NCBI RefSeq assembly: GCF_035917415.1
Contig: NZ_CP109073.1
Span: 4,944,501-5,008,500 of the forward strand
Reading direction: 5' to 3'
Source of the DNA: Streptomyces sp. NBC_01803
GTDB lineage: Bacteria; Actinomycetota; Actinomycetes; Streptomycetales; Streptomycetaceae
DNA: 64,000 nucleotides
Shown here: piece by piece, positions 36,621 through 45,998 of the stretch
How the letters are laid out: every line of letters starts with the position of its first letter
How positions within the stretch are numbered: the first letter of the stretch is position 1
Notes under the pieces: generated by a model
What the model was told of the DNA's origin: nothing
Database searches by the model: none
The model's input: the letters and a program-made list of their open reading frames with translations, nothing else
Made by a program: the position numbers and the translations under genes

Positions 36621-37328
36621 ATGCCGAACACCACCACCATGAACCGCGCCCCCAAGACCGCCCGGATCCGTGCCCGTGCCACCGCCGTCGTGACGGCCGG
36701 CCTGTGCGCCTCGGTGGCCCTGACGGGTGCGGCGGTGGCGGCAGAGGGCGCCCACGCCGATGTGTTCGCCTCGCAGACCGCCACCAGCCTCGCCGAGGCC
36801 ACGCAGGCGCAGGCGCAGGCTCAGGAGAAGGCCGCGGACGTCGCGGAGAAGAAGGCCGCCGCCCAGGCCGCCGCCGAGGCCGAGGCCAAGGCCGAGGCCA
36901 AGGAGAAGGCGTGGGTCACCCCCATCTCCGGTGACTTCGCCCTGTCCGCCACCTTCGGCAACAGCGGTGACCGCTGGGCCTCGACCCACAGTGGTCAGGA
37001 CTTCGCCGTGCCGTCCGGCACCGAGGTCCACACGGTCCACAGCGGCACGGTCGTCAAGGCCGGCGGCAACGGCGCCGGTGACGGTCCCGCGTACGGTAAC
37101 GCCATCGTGATCAAGCACTCCGACGGCACCTACACCCAGTACGCCCACCTGTCGAAGGTCGAGGTCAAGGTCGGCCAGACCGTCTCCACCGACCAGGAGA
37201 TCGGCCTCTCCGGCAACACCGGTAACAGCAGTGGCCCCCACTTGCACTTCGAGGTCAGGACCACGGCGGACTACGGCTCGGCCATCGACCCCATGAAGTT
37301 CCTGCGCGACCAGGACGTCAGCATATGA
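36621..37328 (+). CDS. Secreted M23 family metallopeptidase (peptidoglycan endopeptidase)
   Basis: 235 residues. Signal peptide at ~15-45 (RARATAVVTAGLCASVALTG then AAVAAEGAHA), a helical Ala/Glu/Lys-rich coiled-coil stretch (~60-92), then the LytM/M23 domain with the zinc motifs THSGQDFAVPSG (HxxxD) and SGPHLHFEVR (HxH). Cleaves peptide cross-links in the wall. ATG 36621 follows AGAGG. It converges on the hypothetical gene at 37342 with a 13-nt gap. Confidence 0.92.
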   Translation: MPNTTTMNRAPKTARIRARATAVVTAGLCASVALTGAAVAAEGAHADVFASQTATSLAEATQAQAQAQEKAADVAEKKAAAQAAAEAEAKAEAKEKAWVTPISGDFALSATFGNSGDRWASTHSGQDFAVPSGTEVHTVHSGTVVKAGGNGAGDGPAYGNAIVIKHSDGTYTQYAHLSKVEVKVGQTVSTDQEIGLSGNTGNSSGPHLHFEVRTTADYGSAIDPMKFLRDQDVSI

Positions 37329-37341
37329 GCCGACCGGCACC

Positions 37342-37953
37342 TCAGCCGGTGAGCGCGGCGGCCCGCTGCCTCCGGCACTCCGCCGTGAGTGCCGGATAGG
37401 CCGCCGCGATGGCGCCATAGATCCGCCCGGTCAGCAGCCGACGGCCCTCCGTCCGGCTGCCGCCGGGCGGCAGTGCTTCCAGCAGCAGCACGAGCGGGGC
37501 CAGCGTGTCCCGCAAGAACTCCACCTGCCAGCGGGCCAGCTCGCCGGGGGACGCCGACTCGGCCCTGACCGGCCTCGGCCGGTGCCCCCACGAGAGCGTG
37601 GCCCGCTCCGCGTCCCGCACGTTCCGATGCTGGACGGCGCGGGCCGTCAGCTCCGCCGGGGAGAGCCGCGGCAGGTCGGCGGGGGCGGTCCTGATCGCCT
37701 CCAGGGCCTCCCGGCGCCGCCGGGCCGTCGCCTCCCGCAGCGCCACGGCGCGGCGGCGCCGCAGGTCGCGGGCCGCGACGAAGTCCGGCCGCCGCTCGGC
37801 GGCGCGGACCCGCGCGGTCAGATACAGCGCCTCCGGCGCCGTCTCGTCCGGCGCGCCCAGGAACGCGCGCACCAGGAAGGGCGTCCAGCCCCGCGCCCGC
37901 AGGGCGTCCGGCGAGCAGTACGCGACCGGGGTCCGGTCCTCGGGATGGGCCAT
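37342..37953 (-). CDS. Conserved hypothetical protein, Arg/Ala-rich
   Basis: 203 residues beginning MAHPEDRTPVAYCSPDALRA from ATG 37953, which has an excellent AGGAGG site. The middle is strongly basic (ARDLRRRRAVALREATARRR), compatible with nucleic-acid binding, and is predicted helical. No known domain recognised. It may be cotranscribed with nothing: the ogt gene 50 nt upstream runs the same way but has its own damage-type promoter, so read-through is possible. Confidence 0.7.
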   Translation of the reverse strand: MAHPEDRTPVAYCSPDALRARGWTPFLVRAFLGAPDETAPEALYLTARVRAAERRPDFVAARDLRRRRAVALREATARRRREALEAIRTAPADLPRLSPAELTARAVQHRNVRDAERATLSWGHRPRPVRAESASPGELARWQVEFLRDTLAPLVLLLEALPPGGSRTEGRRLLTGRIYGAIAAAYPALTAECRRQRAAALTG

Positions 37954-38005
37954 CGTCCCCCTCCTGTTCCCCGGGGTCATGCCCTCGCCGCGCGGGCCCG
38001 GAACC

Positions 38006-38557
38006 TCAGAACAGCGGCTGCGGCAGGACCCCCTCCAGCGCCAGCAGCGCCCGCTTGGTCTCCAGACCGCCGCCGAAGCCGCCTATACCCCCGTCGGCCG
38101 CCACCACCCGGTGGCACGGCACGACCACGGGCAGCGGATTCGCGCCCATCGCCGCCCCGACCGCCCGGGCGGCGCCCGGATCCCCGACCCGCGCGGCCAG
38201 CTCCCGATACCCCACGACGCTGCCGAAGGGCACCGTCGCCGCCAGCTCCCGCAGCACCTGCCCGGTGAAGCCCGAGACCAGCGACCAGTCCAGCGGCAGC
38301 CGGAAATCGCGCAGCCCGCCCTCGAAATACGCCGTGAGCTCCGCCGCCGCCCGCGCCAGCACCGGATCGGGCTCCGCCGCCCCGGCCGGGACCGGGCGCA
38401 CGCCCAGCCCCGCCGCCAGCCGGGCCAGGGACCGGCCCACCCCGCGCTCGTCGGCGTGGAAGACGACGTTGACCAGGCCGTCGTCGGTGGCGGCGAGGAA
38501 CAGCGGGCCGATCGGCGTCCGCTCCACCACCCACGCACACCGTGTGTCACCACTCAT
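38006..38557 (-). CDS. ogt: Methylated-DNA--protein-cysteine methyltransferase
   Basis: 183 residues. Suicide repair enzyme that takes the alkyl group from O6-methylguanine: the active-site PCHRV is in ANPLPVVVPCHRVVAADG, preceded by the helix-turn-helix GSVVGYRELAARVGDPGAARAVG and the N-terminal RNase-H-like domain. The ATG at 38557 is 7 nt downstream of a PafBC-type -10, which favours it over an in-frame TTG at 38587 inside the promoter. Confidence 0.95.
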   Translation of the reverse strand: MSGDTRCAWVVERTPIGPLFLAATDDGLVNVVFHADERGVGRSLARLAAGLGVRPVPAGAAEPDPVLARAAAELTAYFEGGLRDFRLPLDWSLVSGFTGQVLRELAATVPFGSVVGYRELAARVGDPGAARAVGAAMGANPLPVVVPCHRVVAADGGIGGFGGGLETKRALLALEGVLPQPLF

Positions 38558-38564
38558 GCCCGGA

Positions 38565-38587
38565 AGCGTACGGGGAGCCACTGACAA
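38565..38587 (-). promoter_or_regulatory. PafBC-type DNA-damage promoter of ogt
   Basis: On the minus strand TTGTCAGTG (38587-38579), 8-base spacer, TACGCT (38570-38565): an exact match to TTGTCRGTG-N8-TANNNT. Start codon 7 nt downstream. Confidence 0.85.
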
Positions 38588-38639
38588 CCGGCCGGGGCCC
38601 GCCCGGTCCGGCCTGTGCCCGCCCGGTGCCGCTCCCGGT

Positions 38640-39578
38640 CTACCGGGCTTCCAGCGCCTCGCGGATCAGCTCGGGGTGGTTCGTGATGACGCCGTCCACC
38701 CCGAGGCCGGTCACCCGCTCCGCCGTCGGGCCGTCGTTGACCGTCCAGGTCTGCACCCGCACCGGCTCGCCGTGCGGCCCGTCGACCGACTGGAGCTCGG
38801 CCACGTAGTCGGCCGTCAGCTCGCTGACGCGCGGGTTGATCTGGTCGGCGAACGCGGCGTGCTCCGCGATGTCCGCCACCGCCGGGTTCCCGATGAAGCC
38901 CGTCGCCACGTCGGGCGCCAGCTCGTGCACGGTCCGCACCGAGGCCGCGTCGAAGCTCTGCACCACCAGCCGGTCACCGGGACGGGCCTCGCGCAGCCAG
39001 CCCTCGTCCGCCAGCACGTCGAGGATCTCCTCCTCGATGCCCGGGTACAGCTCCGGCTCCTTCATCTCCAGGAGCAGCCGCTGCCCGTTCGCCGCGAGCC
39101 GGTCCAGGAAGTCCGCCAGCGTCGGCACCGCCTCGCCCGCGAACTCCTCGCCGAACCAGCTGCCCGCGTCCAGCCGCGCGATCTCCTCGGCGGTGAAGTC
39201 CGACACGTTCCACGGCGCCCGGTCCGGGAAGACCTCCTCCACGTCGGTGGTCCGCCCCAGCGTGGTGTCGTGCAGCAGGATCAGCTCGCCGTCGGCCGTC
39301 CGCTGCACGTCCGTCTCGACCCACACGGCCCCCAGCTCGGCCGCCGCGTCGGCGGCGGCCAGAGTGTTCTCCGGCGCGCCGCCCGAGGCGCCCCGGTGCG
39401 CGACGATCGCCGGACCGTCCAGCGGGGCGGCGGGCGCGACCGGCGCGACGGCCCCCGCCGTGGCCGGCCCGGCGGGAGCGGTGCCGCCGTCCGTGGCCGG
39501 ACCGAGGGTGGGCACGGCCCAGACGACGGCCAGCCCCAGCAGCCAGTGGACCCAGTCGGTGGCGGATGTGTGGGGCAT
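38640..39578 (-). CDS. Secreted/membrane glycerophosphodiester phosphodiesterase
   Basis: 312 residues. An N-terminal hydrophobic segment ([18 protein letters not shown]) acts as signal or anchor; after an Ala/Pro linker the TIM-barrel GDPD domain begins [20 protein letters not shown] (H, R, E, N), with [14 protein letters not shown] and the metal-site Glu in [13 protein letters not shown]. Hydrolyses glycerophosphodiesters to glycerol-3-phosphate and an alcohol. The ATG at 39578 has GAGGAG 8 nt upstream. It is divergent from uvrB. Confidence 0.92.
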   Translation of the reverse strand: MPHTSATDWVHWLLGLAVVWAVPTLGPATDGGTAPAGPATAGAVAPVAPAAPLDGPAIVAHRGASGGAPENTLAAADAAAELGAVWVETDVQRTADGELILLHDTTLGRTTDVEEVFPDRAPWNVSDFTAEEIARLDAGSWFGEEFAGEAVPTLADFLDRLAANGQRLLLEMKEPELYPGIEEEILDVLADEGWLREARPGDRLVVQSFDAASVRTVHELAPDVATGFIGNPAVADIAEHAAFADQINPRVSELTADYVAELQSVDGPHGEPVRVQTWTVNDGPTAERVTGLGVDGVITNHPELIREALEAR

Positions 39579-39702
39579 GGGGAGACTCCTCGCTTCCGTG
39601 CGGGCCGGACGCGGAGAGACTCCCCGTCCGGCGGAAACGAGGGGGAGCGGTGGCGGTTACCGAGAGCTGAACAGCGCGAGACCGTCGGTCGGAGGGGCGG
39701 CG

Positions 39703-39725
39703 TTGTCAGTGGCGGGTCGTACGGT
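39703..39725 (+). promoter_or_regulatory. PafBC-type DNA-damage promoter of uvrB
   Basis: TTGTCAGTG at 39703-39711, 8-base spacer, TACGGT at 39720-39725: exact match to TTGTCRGTG-N8-TANNNT. uvrB ATG 7 nt downstream. Confidence 0.88.
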
Positions 39726-39732
39726 GGAGACC

Positions 39733-41838
39733 ATGCGGCCCGTTTCAGAGATCGAACGCACCACGGCACCCTTCGAGGTCGTCAGTCAGTACCAGCCCAG
39801 CGGCGACCAGCCGGCGGCCATCACCGAGCTGGAGAAGCGGGTCGGGGCGGGGGAGAAGGATGTCGTGCTGCTGGGCGCGACCGGCACCGGCAAGTCGGCG
39901 ACCACCGCGTGGATGATCGAGCGCCTCCAGCGCCCGACGCTGGTGATAGCGCCGAACAAGACGCTGGCCGCCCAATTGGCGAACGAGTTCCGCGAGCTCC
40001 TCCCGAACAACGCGGTGGAGTATTTCGTCTCCTACTACGACTACTACCAGCCGGAGGCGTACGTCCCGCAGACGGACACCTATATCGAGAAGGACTCCTC
40101 GATCAACGAGGAGGTGGAGCGCCTGCGCCACAGCGCGACGAACGCGCTGCTGACCCGCCGCGACGTCATCGTGGTCGCCTCCGTCTCCTGCATCTACGGC
40201 CTGGGCACGCCGCAGGAGTATGTGGACCGGATGGTGCCGCTGAAGGTTGGCCAGGAGATCGACCGGGACGCGATGCTGCGCCGCTTCGTCGACATCCAGT
40301 ACACGAGGAACGACGTGGCGTTCACCCGTGGCACCTTCCGGGTGCGCGGCGACACCATCGAGATCTTCCCGGTGTACGAGGAGCTGGCCGTCCGGATCGA
40401 GATGTTCGGCGACGAGATCGAGGCGCTCTCCACCCTGCACCCGCTCACGGGCGAGGTGATCTCCGACGACGATCACCTGTATGTGTTCCCCGCCTCGCAC
40501 TATGTCGCCGGGCCCGAGCGGATGGAGCGCGCCGTCTCGGGTATCGAGGCCGAGCTGACCGCCCGGCTGGCGGAGCTGGAGCGGCAGGGCAAGCTGCTGG
40601 AGGCCCAGCGGCTGCGGATGCGCACGACGTACGACATCGAGATGATGCGGCAGATCGGCACCTGTTCCGGCATCGAGAACTATTCGCGGCACGTCGACGG
40701 CCGCGAGTCCGGCACCGCGCCGCACACCCTCCTGGACTACTTCCCGGACGACTTCCTTCTCGTCATCGACGAGTCGCACAACACGGTCCCGCAGATCGGC
40801 GCCATGTTCGAGGGCGACGCCTCACGCAAGCGGACCCTGGTCGATCACGGCTTCCGGCTGCCGTCCGCGATGGACAACCGGCCGCTGAAGTGGGAGGAGT
40901 TCCAGGAGCGGATCGGCCAGACGGTGTATCTGTCGGCGACCCCCGGCGCCTACGAGCTGTCCCGGGGCGATGGCGTGGTGGAGCAGATCATCCGGCCCAC
41001 GGGCCTGATCGATCCGGAGGTGGTGGTCAAGCCCACCGAGGGCCAGATCGACGACCTCGTGCACGAGATCCGCGTGCGGGCCGAGAAGGACGAGCGCGTC
41101 CTGGTCACCACGCTGACCAAGAAGATGGCCGAGGACCTCACGGACTACTTCCTGGAGCTGGGCATCCGCGTCCGGTATCTGCACAGCGATGTCGACACGC
41201 TGCGCCGCGTGGAGCTGCTGCGGGAGCTGCGCTCCGGCGAGTTCGACGTCCTCGTCGGGATCAACCTGCTGCGGGAGGGCCTGGACCTGCCCGAAGTGTC
41301 GCTGGTCGCCATCCTCGACGCCGACAAGGAGGGCTTCCTGCGCTCGGGCACCTCGCTGATCCAGACGATCGGCCGCGCCGCGCGGAATGTGTCGGGCCAG
41401 GTCCACATGTACGCCGACCGGGTCACCCCGTCGATGGCGAAGGCCATCGACGAGACGAACCGCCGCCGCGTCCGGCAGATCGCCTACAACGAGGCGCGTG
41501 GCATCGACCCGCAGCCGCTGCGCAAGAAGATCAACGACATCGTCGCGACCATCGCCCGCGAGGAGGTCGACACGCGCGAGCTGCTCGGCAGCGGATACCG
41601 TCAGCCGGGAGAGGCCAGGAAGGGCAAGGCGCCGTTCCCGACCGCGGGCACCAAGCGCGCTCCCAAGGAGCTGACCGACCGCCCGGCCGCCGAGCTGGCC
41701 GAGACGATCGAGCAGCTCACCGAGCGGATGCGGGCCGCCGCGGCGGAGCTGCAGTTCGAGATCGCCGCGCGGCTGCGCGACGAGGTGTCCGACCTGAAGA
41801 AGGAGCTGCGGCAGATGCGGGAGGTTGGTCTCAGGTGA
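39733..41838 (+). CDS. uvrB: Excinuclease ABC subunit B
   Basis: 701 residues. Damage-verifying helicase-like subunit of nucleotide excision repair: Walker [14 protein letters not shown], the beta-hairpin region [33 protein letters not shown] (DEAD-like box), [34 protein letters not shown] and QTIGRAARN (motif VI), with the C-terminal UVR domain ([20 protein letters not shown]) that binds UvrC. The ATG at 39733 is set by the leaderless promoter. Overlaps terD by GTGA. Confidence 0.97.
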   Translation: MRPVSEIERTTAPFEVVSQYQPSGDQPAAITELEKRVGAGEKDVVLLGATGTGKSATTAWMIERLQRPTLVIAPNKTLAAQLANEFRELLPNNAVEYFVSYYDYYQPEAYVPQTDTYIEKDSSINEEVERLRHSATNALLTRRDVIVVASVSCIYGLGTPQEYVDRMVPLKVGQEIDRDAMLRRFVDIQYTRNDVAFTRGTFRVRGDTIEIFPVYEELAVRIEMFGDEIEALSTLHPLTGEVISDDDHLYVFPASHYVAGPERMERAVSGIEAELTARLAELERQGKLLEAQRLRMRTTYDIEMMRQIGTCSGIENYSRHVDGRESGTAPHTLLDYFPDDFLLVIDESHNTVPQIGAMFEGDASRKRTLVDHGFRLPSAMDNRPLKWEEFQERIGQTVYLSATPGAYELSRGDGVVEQIIRPTGLIDPEVVVKPTEGQIDDLVHEIRVRAEKDERVLVTTLTKKMAEDLTDYFLELGIRVRYLHSDVDTLRRVELLRELRSGEFDVLVGINLLREGLDLPEVSLVAILDADKEGFLRSGTSLIQTIGRAARNVSGQVHMYADRVTPSMAKAIDETNRRRVRQIAYNEARGIDPQPLRKKINDIVATIAREEVDTRELLGSGYRQPGEARKGKAPFPTAGTKRAPKELTDRPAAELAETIEQLTERMRAAAAELQFEIAARLRDEVSDLKKELRQMREVGLR

Positions 41839-42422
41839 GTGTGAACATGAAGAAGGGCCAGGCCATCAGCCTGGAGAAGCCCGGTGGCGGCGGCCTCACC
41901 ACGGTCCGCATGGGCCTGGGCTGGCAGGCGGCGCAGCGGAAGCGGGGCGGGCTGCTGAAGAGGCTGATCGGCGGCGGGGACATCGACCTCGACGCCTCGG
42001 CCGTGCTGTTCGCCGGGGACAAGGCTGAGGACGTCGTCTATTTCGGGAAGCTGAGCGACGACGACAGCTCCGTCGTCCACACCGGGGACAACCTGACGGG
42101 AGGCGCCGGGCAGGAGGACGACGAGTCGATCGTCGTCATGCTGGGGCGGCTGCCGCAGCGGATCGACCAGATCGTCTTCACGGTGAACTCGTTCTCGGGA
42201 CAGACCTTCACCGAGGTGGAGCGGGCGTTCTGCCGGCTGCTCGACGAGGACACCGGGGAGGAGCTGGCCCGGTACACCCTGACCGGCGGCGGTGCGTACA
42301 CGGCCATGATCATGGCGAAGGTGCGGCGTCAGGGCGCCGGATGGCAGATGACCGCCATCGGCGCCCCGGCGACCGGCCGGACATTCAAGGACCTGCTGCC
42401 CGCGATGACACCGCATCTCTAG
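41835..42422 (+). CDS. TerD-family protein
   Basis: 195 residues of the TerD/TerZ calcium-binding stress family: [20 protein letters not shown] at the start, the [15 protein letters not shown] calcium motif, [20 protein letters not shown] and [20 protein letters not shown]. The GTG at 41835 overlaps the uvrB stop, so it is translationally coupled to the DNA-repair gene and under its damage promoter. TerD proteins are linked to tellurite resistance and membrane-associated stress complexes; the precise role is not known. Confidence 0.92.
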   Translation: MSVNMKKGQAISLEKPGGGGLTTVRMGLGWQAAQRKRGGLLKRLIGGGDIDLDASAVLFAGDKAEDVVYFGKLSDDDSSVVHTGDNLTGGAGQEDDESIVVMLGRLPQRIDQIVFTVNSFSGQTFTEVERAFCRLLDEDTGEELARYTLTGGGAYTAMIMAKVRRQGAGWQMTAIGAPATGRTFKDLLPAMTPHL

Positions 42423-42438
42423 GAGCCGCTAGGAGCCT

Positions 42439-45400
42439 CTAGGAGCCGGTGACCGTCACCGCCGCCCGCTGCCGCTGCCCACTGACCGCGACCTCGACGG
42501 TGACGGTGCCGGGCCGGAGCGCGGTCAGCTCGCCCGCGGCCGGGTCGAGCGCGGCGATGTGACGCCGCCCGGCGTCGGCCGGGTCTCCCACGTGGAGCCC
42601 GGTCGAGCCGGACCAGTCCGCGCTGACCGGGAACGTCACGGGCACCTCGCGCGCGCCGCCGCCCGCCCCGTTCTGCGTGATCGTGGCGCCGACCGGGGCC
42701 GTGCCGCCCACCGTCAGTGTCCGGGGCGCGGTGAGCGTCAGCCCGTCCACGTGCGGCCTGGTCTGCACCGACAGCCAGTCCGAGGTGGTGGTGGCCGGGC
42801 GCGGCCCCGGCCCCGGTGCCGCCCGGGCCCGGTCCACGCCGACCAGGGTCCAGCCGGTGAAGCCGCCCTCGTCCGGCGGCGCGGCCCGGTCCGCCCCGGC
42901 GCCGCCGCCGATCACATACGGCACGCCCTCCAGGTGGTAGGCGTCGAAGACCCCCGCATGCCCGCCGAAGAACGCCGCGCCCTTGCCCGTCTCGCGCCGG
43001 AAGCCGGACAGCCACGCCTCCAGCAGGGCGGCCTCCCGGCGGTCGGTGAGCCGGCTGACCGGCCGGCTCGTGGTGTCCCTCGGCGGCACATGGGTGAGCA
43101 CCACCACCGATCCGATCGAACGGTCCCGGGCGGCGTCGTCCAGCAGCGCCCTCAGCCCCGTGATCTGCTCGTATCCGCCGCCGCGCAAGGTGAGGGACGA
43201 GGTGTCCAGGGTGATGAACCGGGTGCCCCGGTGGTCGAACGTCCGGTGTGCCGGGCCGATCTCCTCCTCGAACCGGCCGATCGACCCGCCCCTCACCTCG
43301 TGGTCGCCCGGCACGTAGTACCAGGGCAGGCCGTCCCCGAGCTCCTCCTCGATCATCCGCCGGGCGAACGCCAGGTCCTCCGGTGAGCCCTCATCCACCC
43401 AGTCGCCGTTGATCACCACCACGTCGGGGTCGGCTTCCCGCACCTCCCGCAGGGTCCGGCGGGCGGACGCGACCAGGGCGCTGTCCGGGTCCCGCGCGAC
43501 GAACCGCGCGTCCGAGACCACGGCGAACCGCCAGTCCCGGGCCGCCACCTCCGCCCCCGGCGCGATCAGCGGATCGGCCGGGCCGCTCTCCGCCGGCAGC
43601 GTCACCTCGGGCGGGGTGCGCACCCGCAGGTCGTCGACGGCGATCCGGCCGGTGTAGCGCTGATCGGGCTGGGTCTCCGCCAGGTAGAACCGGCGCACCG
43701 ACAGTGGGAAGGCCAGGCCCGCCGGCACCTCGAAGGTGACCTGCCGCCACCCCTCCCAGGTGACCTGCGGCGCCCGCAGCACCTGGCTCGCGCCGTGGGC
43801 GTCCAGGAGGTGGAGGGAGGGCCAGGCACCGTGGCCGTCGCCGTCGATCCAGAGCGTGAAGCTCTCGGGCTGCCCGGTGACCGGGATGTCGGCGGGCGGC
43901 GTGGCGTACGCGGCGCGGGTCCCGGTGCTCAGCCCGAAGTCGTACGTCATGGCCAGCGCGCCGCCGTCGTAGCCGGTGGGATCGGGGGACAGGGAGCCGG
44001 CGGCCCGCGCGTGGCTGAACGTCCACTCCCCGGCGTTCTCGAAGTCCGCCACGGCGGTCTCGTCCAGGCCGATGGTGACGGCCAGTGTGGTGGAGACCCC
44101 GGCGACGGTCACGGTGACCCGCCCGGACACGGCCGGCCTGTCCGAGGCGGCGGTGACCCGGAACCCGCCGCGCGCCGGGTCCGGCTCGACGGTGAACAGG
44201 GAGGTGTCGTAGGCGAAGGCGGCATCGGCCGGCTCTATGGGCGCCGAGTGCCCGGCCGCGTCGTGGCCGAGCAGGCCGAACGTCGCCTCGGCGGCCGGGT
44301 CCGCGAGCCCGATCCGGCGGGCGGTGGGCGCCAGCCGGTCCAGCTCCCCGAGCACGGTCAGGATGAGGGAGCCGTCCGCGCGCCCCTGGGCGGCGGTGAT
44401 CTCGGCGGTGCCGGTCCGGGCGGCCCGAAACACGCCGTCGCCGCTCACCCGGCCCACGGCGGGCCGGTCGCTGCGCCAGCGGACGGACGCCGCCTCGGCC
44501 GGGCCATAGGTCTCGTCGTAGGGGGTGGCCGTCAGCCGCCGGGTGAGGCCGGGGAACACGCGGTCGGGGTGGCCGCCCGGCACCGCGTCGGCCGTGGGGG
44601 CGGTGGCCGGGGCGGCGGTGGTGGTCACACGGAAGCCGGCCGGGACGCCGCTGCCCTCCGGGGTGGTGAGGGCGAGCCCGTTGGGCACCGCCCGCTCCTG
44701 CCCGTCCGAGGGACTGTTGACCAGGCGCGGGGCGCTGTCGCCGGGCTCGCGGGCCAGCAGGGTGGTGGAGCCGCCGCCGTCCAGGTTGAGGGCGCTCCAG
44801 GCGCCGAGGTCCGCCATCATCACCGCCAGCTCGGTGAGGGTGGTGCCGCCGGAGTGCGCCTGGCGGCCGTCCACGGTCAGGAGGAACATCTCCTGGCCGT
44901 CGCGGGAGAAGCCGACGGCGGTGCGTGGCGCGGTGGCGTCATTGGGCCGGCCCTCCCAGTCCAGCGGCTCGCCGTCGGCCACCAGCACACCGCGCCCGCC
45001 GACCGCCGTGCGGGGCAGCGGGCAGCCGTCGCCGGTCCTGGGGGCGTACTCCACGTCGACGCTGTCACCCGCCACCAGACCGGCCAGGGTCCGCGCCCCG
45101 GCCTCGCGGCCGAGCAGCACGGTGCTTCCGTCCGGGATCGGGCCGCTGCCGGGCTTCTCGGACACGGCCGTGACCTCGCCGTCCTCGACGACGACCTCGG
45201 TGACGTCGGCGGCCCCGGTCACCGGCAAGGCCCGGTCGGCCTCGCCCCACCGGGCGGTGTAGAGGCCGATGCCGCCGACGGGCACGCCCGCCGCGTTGTA
45301 CCCGTCGAGGTCCGTCTCGCCCGTGGGCAGCGAGAGGGTGCCGTCGAAGAACAGCTCCAGGACGCGGCCCGCGCTGTCCGGGCCGATGCCCACGGCCTCC

Positions 45401-45873
45401 ACGGCGCCACCGGTGCCGGAGTGGAGCAGCTCGCCACCGGCGATGCCCGCGCCGAGCGGTGCCTGGGAGCCGTTGATGTCGAAGAAGTCGCCGTTGATCG
45501 CCGCCACGGTGGTGCGGCCCTCGCCTGGGTCGTGGGCGGCGGCCAGCTCGCTGACGGGCGCGGCGGCGGCCACGTCCCCGGCGGCGAGGTGGTCCACCCG
45601 CAGGTCGCTCGTCAGATCGACGCTGAGTGCCTGGGCACTCAGCCACTTGTCGGATTCCAGGCGCTGGAACGTCGTCAGCTCGGCGCCCGGCGCGATCGGC
45701 CGCTCGGTGCGCGACAGCTCCATGCCGTCGTGCTCGGCCACCCCGGCCGACGCGGCCCGGGGGACCGTCCCGGCCGCCTCCGGCGGCGCCAGACCGACCG
45801 TCAGCGCCGCCGCCACCGCGACCAGCGCCAGCGAACGCGCGCGAACTCCCTGGCGGACAGCGGCTCCCGGCAT
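42439..45873 (-). CDS. Secreted phosphodiester glycosidase (NAGPA domain) fused to a calcineurin-like phosphoesterase
   Basis: 1144 residues. Signal peptide (SLALVAVAAALTVGLAPPEA). An N-terminal NAGPA-type phosphodiester glycosidase domain lies at ~90-400 (AAINGDFFDINGSQAPLGAG, GFSRDGQEMFLLTVDGRQ, LGAWSALNLDGGGSTTLL). The middle holds Ig/Big2-like and carbohydrate-binding-like beta domains. A metallophosphoesterase follows at ~800-1030 (VVINGDWVDEG, YVPGDHEVRGG, VVLTHVPPRD, FFGGHAGVFD), then a C-terminal beta domain. Both enzyme types act on phosphodiesters, suggesting stepwise degradation of an extracellular polymer such as teichoic acid. ATG 45873 follows GAGGGAG. Three AGGAGCC copies lie just past the stop. 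Confidence 0.85.
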   Translation of the reverse strand: MPGAAVRQGVRARSLALVAVAAALTVGLAPPEAAGTVPRAASAGVAEHDGMELSRTERPIAPGAELTTFQRLESDKWLSAQALSVDLTSDLRVDHLAAGDVAAAAPVSELAAAHDPGEGRTTVAAINGDFFDINGSQAPLGAGIAGGELLHSGTGGAVEAVGIGPDSAGRVLELFFDGTLSLPTGETDLDGYNAAGVPVGGIGLYTARWGEADRALPVTGAADVTEVVVEDGEVTAVSEKPGSGPIPDGSTVLLGREAGARTLAGLVAGDSVDVEYAPRTGDGCPLPRTAVGGRGVLVADGEPLDWEGRPNDATAPRTAVGFSRDGQEMFLLTVDGRQAHSGGTTLTELAVMMADLGAWSALNLDGGGSTTLLAREPGDSAPRLVNSPSDGQERAVPNGLALTTPEGSGVPAGFRVTTTAAPATAPTADAVPGGHPDRVFPGLTRRLTATPYDETYGPAEAASVRWRSDRPAVGRVSGDGVFRAARTGTAEITAAQGRADGSLILTVLGELDRLAPTARRIGLADPAAEATFGLLGHDAAGHSAPIEPADAAFAYDTSLFTVEPDPARGGFRVTAASDRPAVSGRVTVTVAGVSTTLAVTIGLDETAVADFENAGEWTFSHARAAGSLSPDPTGYDGGALAMTYDFGLSTGTRAAYATPPADIPVTGQPESFTLWIDGDGHGAWPSLHLLDAHGASQVLRAPQVTWEGWRQVTFEVPAGLAFPLSVRRFYLAETQPDQRYTGRIAVDDLRVRTPPEVTLPAESGPADPLIAPGAEVAARDWRFAVVSDARFVARDPDSALVASARRTLREVREADPDVVVINGDWVDEGSPEDLAFARRMIEEELGDGLPWYYVPGDHEVRGGSIGRFEEEIGPAHRTFDHRGTRFITLDTSSLTLRGGGYEQITGLRALLDDAARDRSIGSVVVLTHVPPRDTTSRPVSRLTDRREAALLEAWLSGFRRETGKGAAFFGGHAGVFDAYHLEGVPYVIGGGAGADRAAPPDEGGFTGWTLVGVDRARAAPGPGPRPATTTSDWLSVQTRPHVDGLTLTAPRTLTVGGTAPVGATITQNGAGGGAREVPVTFPVSADWSGSTGLHVGDPADAGRRHIAALDPAAGELTALRPGTVTVEVAVSGQRQRAAVTVTGS

Positions 45874-45998
45874 GGGCGGCTCCCTCGAACGCTGGCCCCG
45901 GCCGCGCTCGACGCACGGCCGACGGCTCAGCGTCCCAAGGGAAGACCGGTCTGCTCCAGAGGGCCCCTTCGAACGTCAGGCGAACAACTCCCCGCCGC

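Noticed and set aside
39600..39733. LexA/SOS box before uvrB
   Set aside because: No GAACNNNNGTTC-type element was seen; the region is explained by the PafBC-type promoter.
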